NCBI RefSeq assembly: GCF_002006345.1
Contig: NZ_LZZM01000113.1
Location: forward strand, 20,731 to 84,730
Source of the DNA: Clostridium puniceum
GTDB taxonomy: Bacteria > Bacillota > Clostridia > Clostridiales > Clostridiaceae
Reading direction: 5' to 3'
DNA length: 64,000 nucleotides
This document shows positions 1 to 9,505 of the stretch, one piece after another. Below the pieces are notes generated by a model, which was not told where the DNA came from, did no database searches, and saw nothing but the letters and a program-made list of their open reading frames with translations. Each line of letters opens with the position of its first letter. Within the stretch, counting starts at the first letter, position 1. A program made the position numbers and the translations under genes.

Positions 1-1
1 T

Positions 2-1141
2 AAGGAAATTTATGAATATACTGCAGCAGTTGAAAATACTGTTTCATCAATAACTGTAAGAGCAACAGCAGAAGATGCAGCAGCAACTATTAAAGTTAAT
101 GATGTTAAGATTCCAAGTGGTGCAACATCTGGAGCTATTAATTTAGATGAAGGTGGAAATTTAATAACTGTAACAGTTACTGATAGTAAAGGCAATACGA
201 ACACTTATACAATAAATTTAACTCGAAAATATCCTAAGGATAATGTTAACTTAAGCAGTCTTTCTGTAACAGATGGAACTATGTCTCCAAGATTTAATCC
301 AGAGACTTATGCATATAGTGTTAAAGTAGCTAGAAATATTGAAAAAGTCAGAATATTATTTAAAGCTCAAAATGAAAAAGCTAAGATTAAAATAAATGGA
401 AAAGAATATGCGAGTGGTCAGCAATCAGATTATATAAAATTAGAGTTAGGTGCTAATCTTGCAGTAGTACAAGTTGTAGCAGAGGATGGTAAATCAACTA
501 CTACCTATAAGTTAAGTATAATAAGAGGAGAAATAGAAGGAATAAATCAATGGGTTCTTGTTGGTAACGAATGGACTTTCTATAATGCGGAAGGTATACA
601 AATCAAGAATCAATGGGTTAAATATGATAATCAATGGTATTATTTAGATTTCAATGGATACCGTAAAAGTGGATGGATATTTGTAAGTGAAAAATACTAT
701 TATCTAAATAATGATGGAATAATGCAAACAGGTTGGTTTTATGATAAAGGATATTGGTACTATCTTGAAGGTAGCGGTGCTATGAAAACAAATGCTTGGG
801 CTACTTATGATGCAAAATGGTACTACTTCAATAACTTTGGTGAAATGACAACAGGCTGGATAGAATATAAAGGTAAATGGTATTACATGGATGATCACGG
901 TGTAATGCAAAAGGGTTGGACAACTTATGATAAGAATAAGTATTACTTAAATGATGATGGAAGCATGAAATATGGCTGGTTATATAATGGTAAAACATGG
1001 TTTTATTTAGGTGAGGGAGGAAAAATGGTAAGAGGCTGGCAAGTAATAGATGGTAAGAGATATTACTTTGACGCAAATGGACTGATGAAAACAGGAATGA
1101 TGTTCCTTGATGGTCAATGGATAAATTTAAATAATATTTAA
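2..1141 (+). CDS. Cell-wall-binding repeat protein, 3' part
   Basis: The frame is already open at base 2, so the true start lies before the window; 379 residues are visible. Two cadherin-like beta-sandwich domains (PF12733 type) cover roughly residues 1-75 (partial) and 80-170, the second opening with LSSLSVTDGTMSP and ending in TTTYKLSIIRG. From about residue 178 to the end there are some nine aromatic-rich cell-wall-binding (choline-binding type) repeats of about 20 residues, pattern GW-x(4)-KWYY-x(3)-GxM-xTGW. Such repeats anchor exported proteins to the envelope. No catalytic domain is visible in this part. It opens a group of three repeat proteins at 1-8.8 kb. An internal ATG at 281 is not the start, because the domain fold continues upstream of it. 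Confidence 0.85.
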   Translation, partial: KEIYEYTAAVENTVSSITVRATAEDAAATIKVNDVKIPSGATSGAINLDEGGNLITVTVTDSKGNTNTYTINLTRKYPKDNVNLSSLSVTDGTMSPRFNPETYAYSVKVARNIEKVRILFKAQNEKAKIKINGKEYASGQQSDYIKLELGANLAVVQVVAEDGKSTTTYKLSIIRGEIEGINQWVLVGNEWTFYNAEGIQIKNQWVKYDNQWYYLDFNGYRKSGWIFVSEKYYYLNNDGIMQTGWFYDKGYWYYLEGSGAMKTNAWATYDAKWYYFNNFGEMTTGWIEYKGKWYYMDDHGVMQKGWTTYDKNKYYLNDDGSMKYGWLYNGKTWFYLGEGGKMVRGWQVIDGKRYYFDANGLMKTGMMFLDGQWINLNNI

Positions 1142-1369
1142 TATATGTTTGCACTGAAATTTTTAACAGTAGGTTAATCTTACTGAAGAATTAAAGTGTA
1201 GAATTGCAATAAATAGAAGTGGTGATTACTTAAATTGCTGCTTCTATTTTTGTTATTATTTATGAATTACTTATAGCTGATTATAATTACAAGTTCTTAG
1301 ATGCAGATTTATTATTGCAACATATATAAATAATCTTTAATTTAAAATATAAATATTCAATTAATCATT

Positions 1370-1398
1370 TTTACATAATAAAGAAAAAATGCTATACT
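1370..1398 (+). promoter_or_regulatory. Sigma-A type promoter of the 1423 gene
   Basis: TTTACA (1370-1375) and TATACT (1393-1398) are separated by 17 bases and lie 24 bases before the ATG, with a GGGGG ribosome site between. A close match to the housekeeping consensus. Confidence 0.6.
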
Positions 1399-1422
1399 AT
1401 TCTATAAAAGGGGGATTAAAGA

Positions 1423-1983
1423 ATGAAAAGAAAAAAATTAACACAAACTATTGCATTAGCACTATTATTAATTGTTGGAAGCAGTATTGTTCCAACAATA
1501 TCAGCATCAGCTGCCGAAGTAAATGTAGTTTCTGATAAAAAAGACACAGAAAAAGGTACAACTATCACTTTATCTCAATTTAAAAATGCATCACAGGTTG
1601 AAATATTGGACGAAAATACAATTTTAATTGACGGAAAAAGCTACGATTTCGATTATGTTGCTGGTATTTTATGCAAAGGAATCGATTCAGAAACAACTAA
1701 TATAAGTATAGACAAAGTTGCAATTCTTAGAAATCCGGCTACAGCTACTATAAGAACAGCTGCAAAATGGATAGTTAAGAATTGGAACAAAATTTATAAT
1801 AAGATTCCAGATTCGGCTAAAAAATACTTCAAGTTAGATGGTTTTATGAAAGTAATGGATCAATATATAGACATATCTGGAAGTATTGAAGAATTCCTTA
1901 ACAGTTGCTTTAGAGACATGGGCATGCCAGAATGGGCAAATTGGGCAATAACAAATGCAATAATGGTGATTATACCAATTTAA
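1423..1983 (+). CDS. Small secreted protein of unknown function
   Basis: 186 residues, family not recognised. A clear Sec signal peptide is present: basic MKRKKL, hydrophobic stretch to about residue 24, then SASAAE with likely cleavage after ASA. The mature part has an N-terminal region with beta character (TITLSQFKNASQVEILDENT) and a C-terminal helical region rich in Trp and Lys (AAKWIVKNWNKIYNKIP) ending in a hydrophobic ITNAIMVIIPI. That layout resembles small secreted clostridial peptides or bacteriocin-like proteins, but no diagnostic motif supports such a call. It has its own promoter and terminator, so it is monocistronic. Confidence 0.7.
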   Translation: MKRKKLTQTIALALLLIVGSSIVPTISASAAEVNVVSDKKDTEKGTTITLSQFKNASQVEILDENTILIDGKSYDFDYVAGILCKGIDSETTNISIDKVAILRNPATATIRTAAKWIVKNWNKIYNKIPDSAKKYFKLDGFMKVMDQYIDISGSIEEFLNSCFRDMGMPEWANWAITNAIMVIIPI

Positions 1984-1984
1984 T

Positions 1985-2015
1985 AAAAAATAGGTGGATA
2001 ATCCACCTATTTTTT
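1985..2015. terminator. Bidirectional terminator between 1423 and 2017 genes
   Basis: A 13-bp stem (AAAAAATAGGTGG with its complement) closes a 5-base loop. It has T-rich tails on both sides, so it serves the converging gene pair. Confidence 0.85.
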
Positions 2016-2016
2016 A

Positions 2017-2457
2017 TTAATTTCGCTTATCATAATAAAAACAACTGCTTATTTCAGCAATCATCATAATTATAGTAACGCTTCCTATCCCAATAAGAAT
2101 TCCACCTAATACAATATTCTTCGTTAATGCTAATGCAATCATACATACAAGGGTAATAATAAGACAAATTGAAAATGTAATATTAAATGCATTACTTTTG
2201 GATTTCATCTCAACTAAAAATTTTCTCTCATCATAGTTTTTTTTATCTTCTTTTGTACACTTGCTGCTTAAACTTCTATATATTTCTGTTATTCCAAATA
2301 AAACGCAAAGGATATCTGCTATGATATATTTAATAATTCTTAAAGTATTTAAATCGTTAAAACGTATAATTGTAGATGGAATAATAATTAATGACAATAA
2401 CAAAAATACTATACCACTACAAAATTTTTTCTTGTTATATATTTTTATATTTCTCAT
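2017..2457 (-). CDS. Four-helix membrane protein paired with XRE regulator
   Basis: 146 residues with four predicted membrane segments (about 13-31, 41-60, 90-110 and 116-138) and a charged cytosolic loop between the second and third containing YDERKFLVEMKSK. This layout and the DER motif resemble the DUF2178/DUF3796 small membrane proteins commonly encoded next to XRE regulators. The start overlaps the 3' end of the upstream regulator gene by 23 bases, so the two form one operon. Function unknown; the partner probably controls its expression. Confidence 0.65.
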   Translation of the reverse strand: MRNIKIYNKKKFCSGIVFLLLSLIIIPSTIIRFNDLNTLRIIKYIIADILCVLFGITEIYRSLSSKCTKEDKKNYDERKFLVEMKSKSNAFNITFSICLIITLVCMIALALTKNIVLGGILIGIGSVTIIMMIAEISSCFYYDKRN

Positions 2458-2659
2458 CTTCTAAATTCTCCTTTAAACAATATAAATCTTCGATGGTAGT
2501 ATTAAAAACACGAGCTATCTTATATGCCAAGATGATTGATGGATTGTATTGTCCTTTTTCAAGTGAAATTATTGTTCTTGAAGAAACTGAAACTAAATCA
2601 GAAAGTTGCTGTTGTGTCATATTATCTGAAGTTCTTAATTCTTTTACTCTATTCTTCAA
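2435..2659 (-). CDS. XRE-family HTH regulator
   Basis: 74 residues forming almost only a lambda-repressor-type HTH: RVKELRTSDNMTQQQLSDLV, then VSSRTIISLEKGQYNPS, as in the short Cro/CI-like regulators of Firmicutes. It begins with TTG preceded by AAGAGGTG. It is the first gene of a two-gene operon with the membrane protein downstream. A near-perfect dyad lies between promoter and start, so autorepression is likely. DNA binding is well supported; the signal is unknown. Confidence 0.85.
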   Translation of the reverse strand: MKNRVKELRTSDNMTQQQLSDLVSVSSRTIISLEKGQYNPSIILAYKIARVFNTTIEDLYCLKENLEDEKYKNI

Positions 2660-2685
2660 TTATAGTGCACCTCTTTTTTATGATA

Positions 2686-2705
2686 ATGTGAAACAAACTT
2701 CACAT
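2686..2705. promoter_or_regulatory. Dyad, probable XRE operator
   Basis: ATGTGAA-N6-TTCACAT is a perfect 7+7 inverted repeat. It lies between the -10 box and the start of the XRE gene, where a short XRE repressor would bind to regulate itself. Confidence 0.5.
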
Positions 2706-2718
2706 GAAATTTGTTTTT

Positions 2719-2747
2719 ATATTACCATTATATACTGTTATTGTCAA
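2719..2747 (-). promoter_or_regulatory. Promoter of the XRE/membrane protein operon
   Basis: On the minus strand TTGACA (2747-2742) and TAATAT (2724-2719) are 17 bases apart, about 60 bases before the TTG start at 2659. Confidence 0.6.
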
Positions 2748-2844
2748 TGATTAATGAGAAATGTTATTAATAGTTCAGCAAATTAATGAAAAATTATTAA
2801 AAACAAAATTGGCTAATAATATTTAATTCTATATATGAAAAAAC

Positions 2845-2872
2845 TTGAACTAGTCAGTATAAATGGTATAAT
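2845..2872 (+). promoter_or_regulatory. Promoter of the 2902 gene
   Basis: TTGAAC (2845-2850) and TATAAT (2867-2872) with a 16-base spacer, 29 bases before the ATG; TTGGAGGCG is the ribosome site. Confidence 0.6.
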
Positions 2873-2901
2873 ATGATTAGATGTTTTGGAGGCGATGAAT
2901 T

Positions 2902-5028
2902 ATGATACGAAGAATAAATAAAGTGGTTGCGTTGGTACTTATTGCGACTAGTATATGTACGGTAGCACCAATTTCAGCGAGTTTTATTAAAATTGCGAAT
3001 GCTTCAGTAAATGATGAATTGGCAATAAATGCAGATAAACAAGTTAATAATGTAAAATTAGCAGGAGCAGCAGATATTATAGCTGCAATTCCAGATGGAA
3101 ATGTACTTATTACAATGGCAGAGGCAAGTGCAAATGATAGTTTAGAACAAGGAATGGGTAATATATTTGCAGCACAAGGTGCAACTTCAAAGGTGAATGA
3201 AGCCTGTGGAACTTTATCTTATGCACTATCTGATGATTCAGTTAACACTATATCAACTTCAGTTTTGTCACAGCTTAAGGAACCTATTACAAATGCTGTT
3301 GCAGCACAGATGGCAGCTAAGTTAAATATGTCCACAGAGATCGTAAAAGGAATAATTGCTTCAACGGTGGAACAAAAATTAAGTGATGCACTGCCAAGTG
3401 CCATTAAAAGCAGATTTGAAAATATTCCAGTATACCAATATACTGGGAAAAATGCCTCGGGTACAATTATGGCACAAGCTTTTGTAGTTAAAGGCTTAGT
3501 TGGGTCTATAGTAAATTCTGTAGGACAAAGCGCTACAGGTAAAGGTGGTTCATATTGTGTAAATACTTATAATGCATATGTTAGAAATGCAAAATATAAC
3601 AGTCTAGCACCAATTCCAGCGCTAGCGTTTACTCCAACAACAGGTACAAGCTTATATAAAAAGGCAATTGATTTAAGTAATGGTGCTAAAGTTATTGGAG
3701 ATGGTATGAGCATTAATGTTATTGATTCATCAAATAACAAGGTATATGTAATAAATAATCCTGTTTATAATATGCTAAAGATGCAGCAAGGAGAAGCAAG
3801 TACTGTAAATAAAGAGTTAAATGTTATTGATTTTAGTGGAGTTACTGATTTAAAAGGAACTCTTAGCAATAAATTAGATGTAAATGGAACAAGCTTTTCA
3901 ATTTTAAGTTTAGCTTTGACTAAAGATAATTCAACAATATCAAATAAGAACTATCAATATAATATGGTAGTTGGAGCATATGAAAAAACTTTATTAGAAA
4001 AACAAATTGAGGATCTTAATTTACCTGTAACGACAACAGCAGCAGTAACAAATATGATAAAGAATGATTCGTATCTTATGGTTCCGAATATAAAGGAAAA
4101 TATAGGAGAAATTGTTGATGGTGCTATAGAAAAGAGTGGAATTAACAAAATTGTTACTGGAATAACTGATTCAATAGATGATTTAAGTGATTCAATAGAT
4201 GATTTATCTGATTCACTTAATGATAAGAGTGATGATGTAGATGATGCTTGGGATAAAGTTTTTGATAGATTTGACAATGAAAAAGGCTGGGGCAAAAGAG
4301 ATGGGTATAAATATTATTATGATAAAGATGGAGTAAGTTTAAAGGGTGTTCAAAAAATCAATGGTAAGACTTACTACTTTAATAGAATTGATGGTGCAAT
4401 GGAAACTGGCTGGCAAATAGTTGATGGCAAAAGATGTTACTTTGATAAGAAAAAAGGATATCAAGTGTATAATCAATGGATTGAAGACAATGGTGACAAG
4501 TATTATGTTGGAGAAGATGGAACTGTTAAAAAAATGGAATGGGTTAATGTTGGAGGAAAAACTTATTATGTAAAAGCTGATGGAAAGATGGCTAAAGATT
4601 GGCTTAAAATAGAAGATTATTGGTATTACTTCAATGAAGACGGAGCTATGGCAACTTCTACTTGGAAAATATATAAAGATAAATGGCATTATTTAAAAGA
4701 CAATGGACAATCTGCTGTTGATTGGCTTCAATTAGGAGACAAGTGGTACTACTTTAAAGATCCATCAGCAGAACTGCAAACAGGATGGTTTAGAGCAGAT
4801 GGAAGCTGGTATTATACAAATTCAGATGGATCAATGAAGACAGGATGGGCAGAAGCATCTGACGGCTGGTGTTATTTAGATGATGCTACTGGCAAGATGA
4901 AGAAAAATGAGTGGGTTACCGTTGATGGTAATACGTATTATTTCAATGTTAATGGAATAATGGTAACAGGTTCAAGATATATAAATGGAAAAAAATATGT
5001 GTTTAACTCAGATGGAACTTTAAGCTAA
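2902..5028 (+). CDS. Exported cell-wall-binding repeat protein
   Basis: 708 residues. Residues 1-34 form a signal peptide (MIRRINK, hydrophobic core, then NASVNDE). Residues about 35-415 are an Ala/Ser/Asn-rich region with no recognised family, in the usual place of the functional part. Residues about 420-450 are an acidic, repeated segment (SIDDLSD three times, then NDKSDDVDD) likely forming a helical spacer. From about 455 to the end there are roughly twelve cell-wall-binding repeats (GWxxxDGKxYY type), the anchor. No catalytic motif seen. It has its own promoter and a strong terminator. Role inferred only as an envelope-attached exported protein. Confidence 0.8.
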   Translation: MIRRINKVVALVLIATSICTVAPISASFIKIANASVNDELAINADKQVNNVKLAGAADIIAAIPDGNVLITMAEASANDSLEQGMGNIFAAQGATSKVNEACGTLSYALSDDSVNTISTSVLSQLKEPITNAVAAQMAAKLNMSTEIVKGIIASTVEQKLSDALPSAIKSRFENIPVYQYTGKNASGTIMAQAFVVKGLVGSIVNSVGQSATGKGGSYCVNTYNAYVRNAKYNSLAPIPALAFTPTTGTSLYKKAIDLSNGAKVIGDGMSINVIDSSNNKVYVINNPVYNMLKMQQGEASTVNKELNVIDFSGVTDLKGTLSNKLDVNGTSFSILSLALTKDNSTISNKNYQYNMVVGAYEKTLLEKQIEDLNLPVTTTAAVTNMIKNDSYLMVPNIKENIGEIVDGAIEKSGINKIVTGITDSIDDLSDSIDDLSDSLNDKSDDVDDAWDKVFDRFDNEKGWGKRDGYKYYYDKDGVSLKGVQKINGKTYYFNRIDGAMETGWQIVDGKRCYFDKKKGYQVYNQWIEDNGDKYYVGEDGTVKKMEWVNVGGKTYYVKADGKMAKDWLKIEDYWYYFNEDGAMATSTWKIYKDKWHYLKDNGQSAVDWLQLGDKWYYFKDPSAELQTGWFRADGSWYYTNSDGSMKTGWAEASDGWCYLDDATGKMKKNEWVTVDGNTYYFNVNGIMVTGSRYINGKKYVFNSDGTLS

Positions 5029-5055
5029 TAGTTTAATTTATTTAAAGTTATAATG

Positions 5056-5093
5056 AATCCTCTACATTAATTATGGATGTAGAGGATTTTTTT
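5056..5093 (+). terminator. Terminator of the 2902 gene
   Basis: A 12-bp perfect stem (AATCCTCTACAT with its complement at 5077-5088) is followed by a run of seven Ts. Confidence 0.85.
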
Positions 5094-5273
5094 GAGAAAA
5101 ATTCTAGTATACAACTTTTTTTTATAGTACTATAGTTATATAGAAATATATCGAAAATAAATATATGAATTATATTATGTCTATTTAACATATAGATTAT
5201 TTTATTAACCATTACAATTAGAGTTGTAAAGAGATTATAGGCTGAAAATTTTGATTAGTAATTAGCAAGTAAT

Positions 5274-5298
5274 AACTAGTGATTACTAATCACTAGTT
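5274..5298. promoter_or_regulatory. Perfect dyad upstream of the 5344 gene
   Basis: An 11-bp perfect inverted repeat (AACTAGTGATT with its complement) encloses ACT, 45 bases before the start codon. The preceding bases repeat the theme (TTGATTAGTAATTAGC). There is no T tail, so it looks more like an operator or mRNA leader hairpin than a terminator. The rest of the 5094-5343 gap shows no gene. Confidence 0.4.
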
Positions 5299-5343
5299 GG
5301 TAAACAGTAAATAATATGGAAGTTTTCATAGGAGGAAGTTTGA

Positions 5344-8300
5344 ATGAAAAGTGATTTTTTAAAAAAAATAATTGCAGTAGCAGTTATTACAACAACAATG
5401 GGCACTTTTTTGTCAACGAATGCAGCAGCAGTGGATTTTTCTACTTGGCAGCAAATGAATGGACAAAGTAGTGGGTATTGGAAGCAAAGCGGTGGCAATT
5501 GGTATTTTTATGATTATTCAGGAATACTACAAACTGGATGGATTTATGATAAAGGTCAATGGTATTATGCAGATGGTAGTGGAATAATGCAAAAAGGTGT
5601 TATCCAAGTTAATGGAAATATTTATTTATTATCAGATACTGGGGCAATGCAAAAAGGACATGCTGTTGTAGATGGAAAGTATTACAATTTTGATGAAGCA
5701 GGGGTTGCTGTAGGAACTAATGTTCCAACACCTAATAAAGCATATAACATATCGGGAGAATCAGTTATGCCTTATACTCCTAATCAATTAATTGAAAATG
5801 GTGAAGATGATTCATCACCAAATAACCCAGATACTGTAGCGAGAGATCCACAAAATCTTATAAAATATGATGTTATCTTTAAAGATGATGATGGAGATTA
5901 TCTTAGAACAAAGAGTATTGAAAAGGGTGAAAAGGTGACTTTATATACTCCTACAAAGAATGGTTATAAGTTTGTTGAATGGACCACTAAGAAAAATGGA
6001 GATGGTGACAGTTATGATTCAGATGATTCATTTACTGTAAAGAAGAATATTACATTATATGCACAATGGGAAGAAGTGTCAGATTCAGGTGATGATAACT
6101 CATCAGATAATGTACTTGTAGAAGATATTGTGATATCAAGTGATTCAAATACTATATCAACACAAGCTGGAACTCTAAAAATGAGTGCAAAGGTATCACC
6201 AATTGATGCAAGTAACACAGACGTAAAATGGTCAGTAGAAAATGGAACTGGAAAAGCAACAATAAGTGACAGTGGAGTATTAACAGCAGCTGCAAATGGA
6301 ACGGTTGTAGTAGTTGCTACTGCTAAGGATGGCTCTAAGGTTACAGGAAAATACAATGTAACAATAAGCGGACAAACTAGTACAGGTGGAGATACTGGAG
6401 GAAACAATGGTGGAAACACAGGAGGAAATACTGGTGGAAACACAGGTGGAAATACAACTGGAGGAAAAATAACTGCATTTGATCCAAATGTAAGACTAAC
6501 AGATGTAGTACTTAGTGATGCAGGAAATATTGTAGATTTAGCATTATTAAAAGCATCAGGAAAACTTCCAACTACAGCTAAAGTTACATGCAGCTTAAGT
6601 GATGGAACAGTAAAAGAAATAGAAATTCCAATAACTGGATGGTCGGGAACGTTTGATGGAACTCAAGCTAGCAGCTATGTTTTAAGTGCAACACTTGGAG
6701 CTTTACCAACTGGATATACTAGTACTGCAGTATTGCCAAATCCTACAGTTAAGGTAATTGTTCAAACTCCACAAACAGATGGAAGAACACCAATAACAGG
6801 AGTAGTTCAAACTGGTTCAATTATTTTAAATACTGATAAACATATAATGAATATAGGTTTATTAAATAGTTCAGGAATACTTCCAAGTACAGTTACTTTA
6901 AATTACGCAGGAGGTACAGTAACAGCTAATGTTAAAGCATGGAGCTTGGCTAATGGCGCTACCTTCAATGGAAGTGTAGTAGGAGTTAATAATTTAGAAG
7001 CTGTAATTGAAGTTCCAGCAGGATATATATTACCAAGCAATATTACAGTTACAACTACATTAGATGTTCAAAAAGCTCAAACAGCTAATATTCAAGAATT
7101 AGTAGAAGTTAAAAAAGATACTGGATTTGCATTAAATTATGCTTTAGATGATTTATTAGACCTTAGCAATTTAGTTGTAAAAGTAAAATATAATGATGGT
7201 ACTTATGGATATATTCCTTATAGTCAATTTGCAGATAATAATATTACAACACCAGGATACTTCTCAACATATAAATTAACAAGTATTACTAGCTTTATGC
7301 TGCCAGTAAAATTTAATAATAAAACAATATACACAGAGAAAATAACAGTAAGTCAAGCTATAGCACCTACTGTAACAACAAGTGGAAGTGTGATTTTTGA
7401 TGCTACGTCATCAGCAGTAAATAGCGATGTAACCTTTAGTTACACTTTAGGAACTGGAACAAAGAAAGCTACTGGAATTCAATCAGTAACTTTAAATGGA
7501 GCTACATGGACTCTTAATAACCAATATTCAGTTGATACAACTAATAAGGTTATAACAATTAAAGCTGCTGCATTAAAAGACTACTATGATAATGTAGCTA
7601 AAACAACGCCAGCTACTTATACACTTAATGTAGTGTTTACGCCAGCACAAGGAACAACAACATTAAAACCAGCTGTAAATCCTACTATACATTTTATAAG
7701 TACACCAAGTGCGCCAAGTGGTATAACTTTAGCACCAAATACAGAGGTAACAGCTAAGGATAACACAATAAAATTATTAAATTTACAAGCTAATGTTCAG
7801 TATGAATATTGTGTGGTAACTGCAGGAGATACTCCAAGCTGGACTAGTGCAAAATCATTTGCATCAACAACAACTTACAAGGAATTGACAGATACAAGCT
7901 TTGGTGATGGTAAAGAGTTATATATTAGGAAGAAGTCAACTACAGATGGTATAGGAGCTACAAACCCAGCATCAGCAGCACAAGGAGCAATTACTATATC
8001 AGCAGGCAATATTGCTAGAACTTTAAGTGCTTTAAAAACAATGACATCTTTTAGCGTAAATTATGGTGGTACTGATTATCAAGGCACAATAACTGAAGGA
8101 AGTACAAGTGGAACTATTAAAGTAGTTGTACCAACAGTTATGGCAGCAGATGGCGTTACTCCAATAGAAATGCCAGTAAATAATTTAGTAGCAACAACTG
8201 CAATTACTGGAAAAAGTATAAATGGACCATTTGTTGATTTCACAAATACAGTAACCTATACTGTTACAGCAGAAGATGGAACTACTAGAAATTATGCAGT

Positions 8301-8811
8301 TAATGTGATTAGGACAAAACCACAAGCAACACTTGTACGTTCTGATACAATTACGTATTTAGTAACAACTACTGATGCAAATAATGCAACAGTAACAACT
8401 ACTGCAGCAGTTAATGTATTAACTGATTTATATGAAAAAGTAGCTTCAATTGACTCATTGAAAGCTGGTGTAGTTAATATTAAGGTTGTAGATATAACTA
8501 ATACAGCTGTATTAGAAAAGATAAGAACACTTGCTCCATCTACAAATCCACAGCTTGCATATGTAGGAATGAACTTTACGCCAATTACAGCTGCAACAAA
8601 TGTGAAAGTAGCTGGAAGTTTAGATGGTTTGAAGACAGCATCAACAACTTCATTAAGTGCTACAGGAGTATATCGTGAAGCAATTCCAATTGCTATGTAT
8701 GGAGCAGGTAGTTGGACTAAACTAACAGAAGATATTACCCAATATTATCAATGGTTAGATAGTAAAGGAAATGTATTAGGATACACTTCATTAATCATTA
8801 AGGTACAGTAA
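5344..8811 (+). CDS. Large secreted multi-domain wall-binding adhesin-like protein
   Basis: 1155 residues, starting after AGGAGG. A signal peptide (to about residue 29, NAAAVD) is followed by four cell-wall-binding repeats (about 44-125). Next come an InlB B-repeat/Flg_new domain (about 175-245, ending ITLYAQWE), a bacterial Ig-like Big_2 domain (about 258-345) and a flexible linker of GGNT repeats (about 350-372). Two homologous beta domains of about 95 residues follow (from ITAFDPNVRL and ITGVVQTGSI), then further Thr/Ala-rich beta domains to the end. There is no LPXTG, so binding is through the N-terminal repeats, the reverse of its neighbours. Beta-rich repeats suggest adhesion or structural roles, not shown here. 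It could also be an S-layer-like protein. Confidence 0.8.
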   Translation: MKSDFLKKIIAVAVITTTMGTFLSTNAAAVDFSTWQQMNGQSSGYWKQSGGNWYFYDYSGILQTGWIYDKGQWYYADGSGIMQKGVIQVNGNIYLLSDTGAMQKGHAVVDGKYYNFDEAGVAVGTNVPTPNKAYNISGESVMPYTPNQLIENGEDDSSPNNPDTVARDPQNLIKYDVIFKDDDGDYLRTKSIEKGEKVTLYTPTKNGYKFVEWTTKKNGDGDSYDSDDSFTVKKNITLYAQWEEVSDSGDDNSSDNVLVEDIVISSDSNTISTQAGTLKMSAKVSPIDASNTDVKWSVENGTGKATISDSGVLTAAANGTVVVVATAKDGSKVTGKYNVTISGQTSTGGDTGGNNGGNTGGNTGGNTGGNTTGGKITAFDPNVRLTDVVLSDAGNIVDLALLKASGKLPTTAKVTCSLSDGTVKEIEIPITGWSGTFDGTQASSYVLSATLGALPTGYTSTAVLPNPTVKVIVQTPQTDGRTPITGVVQTGSIILNTDKHIMNIGLLNSSGILPSTVTLNYAGGTVTANVKAWSLANGATFNGSVVGVNNLEAVIEVPAGYILPSNITVTTTLDVQKAQTANIQELVEVKKDTGFALNYALDDLLDLSNLVVKVKYNDGTYGYIPYSQFADNNITTPGYFSTYKLTSITSFMLPVKFNNKTIYTEKITVSQAIAPTVTTSGSVIFDATSSAVNSDVTFSYTLGTGTKKATGIQSVTLNGATWTLNNQYSVDTTNKVITIKAAALKDYYDNVAKTTPATYTLNVVFTPAQGTTTLKPAVNPTIHFISTPSAPSGITLAPNTEVTAKDNTIKLLNLQANVQYEYCVVTAGDTPSWTSAKSFASTTTYKELTDTSFGDGKELYIRKKSTTDGIGATNPASAAQGAITISAGNIARTLSALKTMTSFSVNYGGTDYQGTITEGSTSGTIKVVVPTVMAADGVTPIEMPVNNLVATTAITGKSINGPFVDFTNTVTYTVTAEDGTTRNYAVNVIRTKPQATLVRSDTITYLVTTTDANNATVTTTAAVNVLTDLYEKVASIDSLKAGVVNIKVVDITNTAVLEKIRTLAPSTNPQLAYVGMNFTPITAATNVKVAGSLDGLKTASTTSLSATGVYREAIPIAMYGAGSWTKLTEDITQYYQWLDSKGNVLGYTSLIIKVQ

Positions 8812-8821
8812 TTTAAAAAGC

Positions 8822-8858
8822 TGTCTTACATTAGAAATTATTATTCTAATGTAAGACA
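8822..8858. terminator. 15-bp perfect hairpin after the 5344 gene
   Basis: TGTCTTACATTAGAA (8822-8836) pairs perfectly with 8844-8858 around a 7-base loop. The stem resembles the hairpin at 31907-31945 at the far end of the biosynthetic cluster (shared AGCTG and CATTAGAA). Confidence 0.6.
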
Positions 8859-8863
8859 ATGGG

Positions 8864-8909
8864 ACAGTAGATGGTTTTGTGCAAAAACAAAACTATCTAC
8901 TGTTTTTTT
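8864..8909 (+). terminator. Second terminator hairpin
   Basis: A 16-bp stem (ACAGTAGATGGTTTTG with 8888-8903, one G-T pair) is followed by seven Ts. A canonical intrinsic terminator, in tandem with the previous hairpin. Confidence 0.8.
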
Positions 8910-9440
8910 ATAAAATAAATTGGTATATTGCGAGTAAAAATATATACAGATAGTAGAAATCGAGGCATAAGAAAAATCTTCAATTATCTTATGGAATGCT
9001 TTCAATAAAATATTTTCTAACATGACTCTAGCAAAGGTATATATTACTAGATAACCATTAAATTGTGACACATGGTTACAACTCTTATTCTAGTATACTC
9101 AAAGATAACTATATATGTAAATTAGTATTCACCAGAAGGGTAAAGCTACATGAAAGACTCACATGAAGACTTCCTAGCCGGCTCTTTATTGCATTGAATT
9201 CTAGTTTCAGAAAAGTGATGTAGTTTTATTAAGAATAATCTTGAGAGAATGTATGATTTTTAATAACCAACTGCTATTAGTGCTAGGGAAATTTAAGTTA
9301 GGTAATTAATTAATCCAATAAAGAGTTTTAATATGAAGTTATAGAGGGATATATATAATAATAATATAACGATTAAAATGTATTAAAATGGATTTATTTA
9401 CTTTATTATCTTGATATGCTATGATTAATATAATAAAATG
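8910..9440. other. Gene-free gap before the biosynthetic cluster
   Basis: About 530 bases without a convincing gene. A 76-codon frame on the minus strand (9071-8841) runs through the terminator hairpins and has no ribosome site, so it is not accepted. A TATAAT at 9429-9434 may be the -10 box for the 9506 gene. The slightly GC-richer patch around 9130-9200 could be old mobile DNA, but nothing was recognised. Confidence 0.4.
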
Positions 9441-9445
9441 AATAT

Positions 9446-9467
9446 ATATATACCGATCAGTATATAT
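9446..9467. promoter_or_regulatory. 22-bp dyad, probable TetR operator
   Basis: A near-perfect palindrome centred on GATC (ATATATAC-CGATCA-GTATATAT, one mismatched pair) sits 39 bases before the glycosyltransferase start and just after a TATAAT at 9429-9434. Size, symmetry and position match TetR-family operators. The TetR gene is the second gene of the same unit, so autoregulation is inferred. Confidence 0.55.
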
Positions 9468-9505
9468 TCAGAAAGTATATTTAAAGTTATAAGAGGAGGA
9501 GTTTA

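Noticed and set aside
8841..9071. 76-codon minus-strand frame after the large exported protein
   Set aside because: It reads through the two terminator hairpins, lacks a ribosome site and shows no family resemblance.
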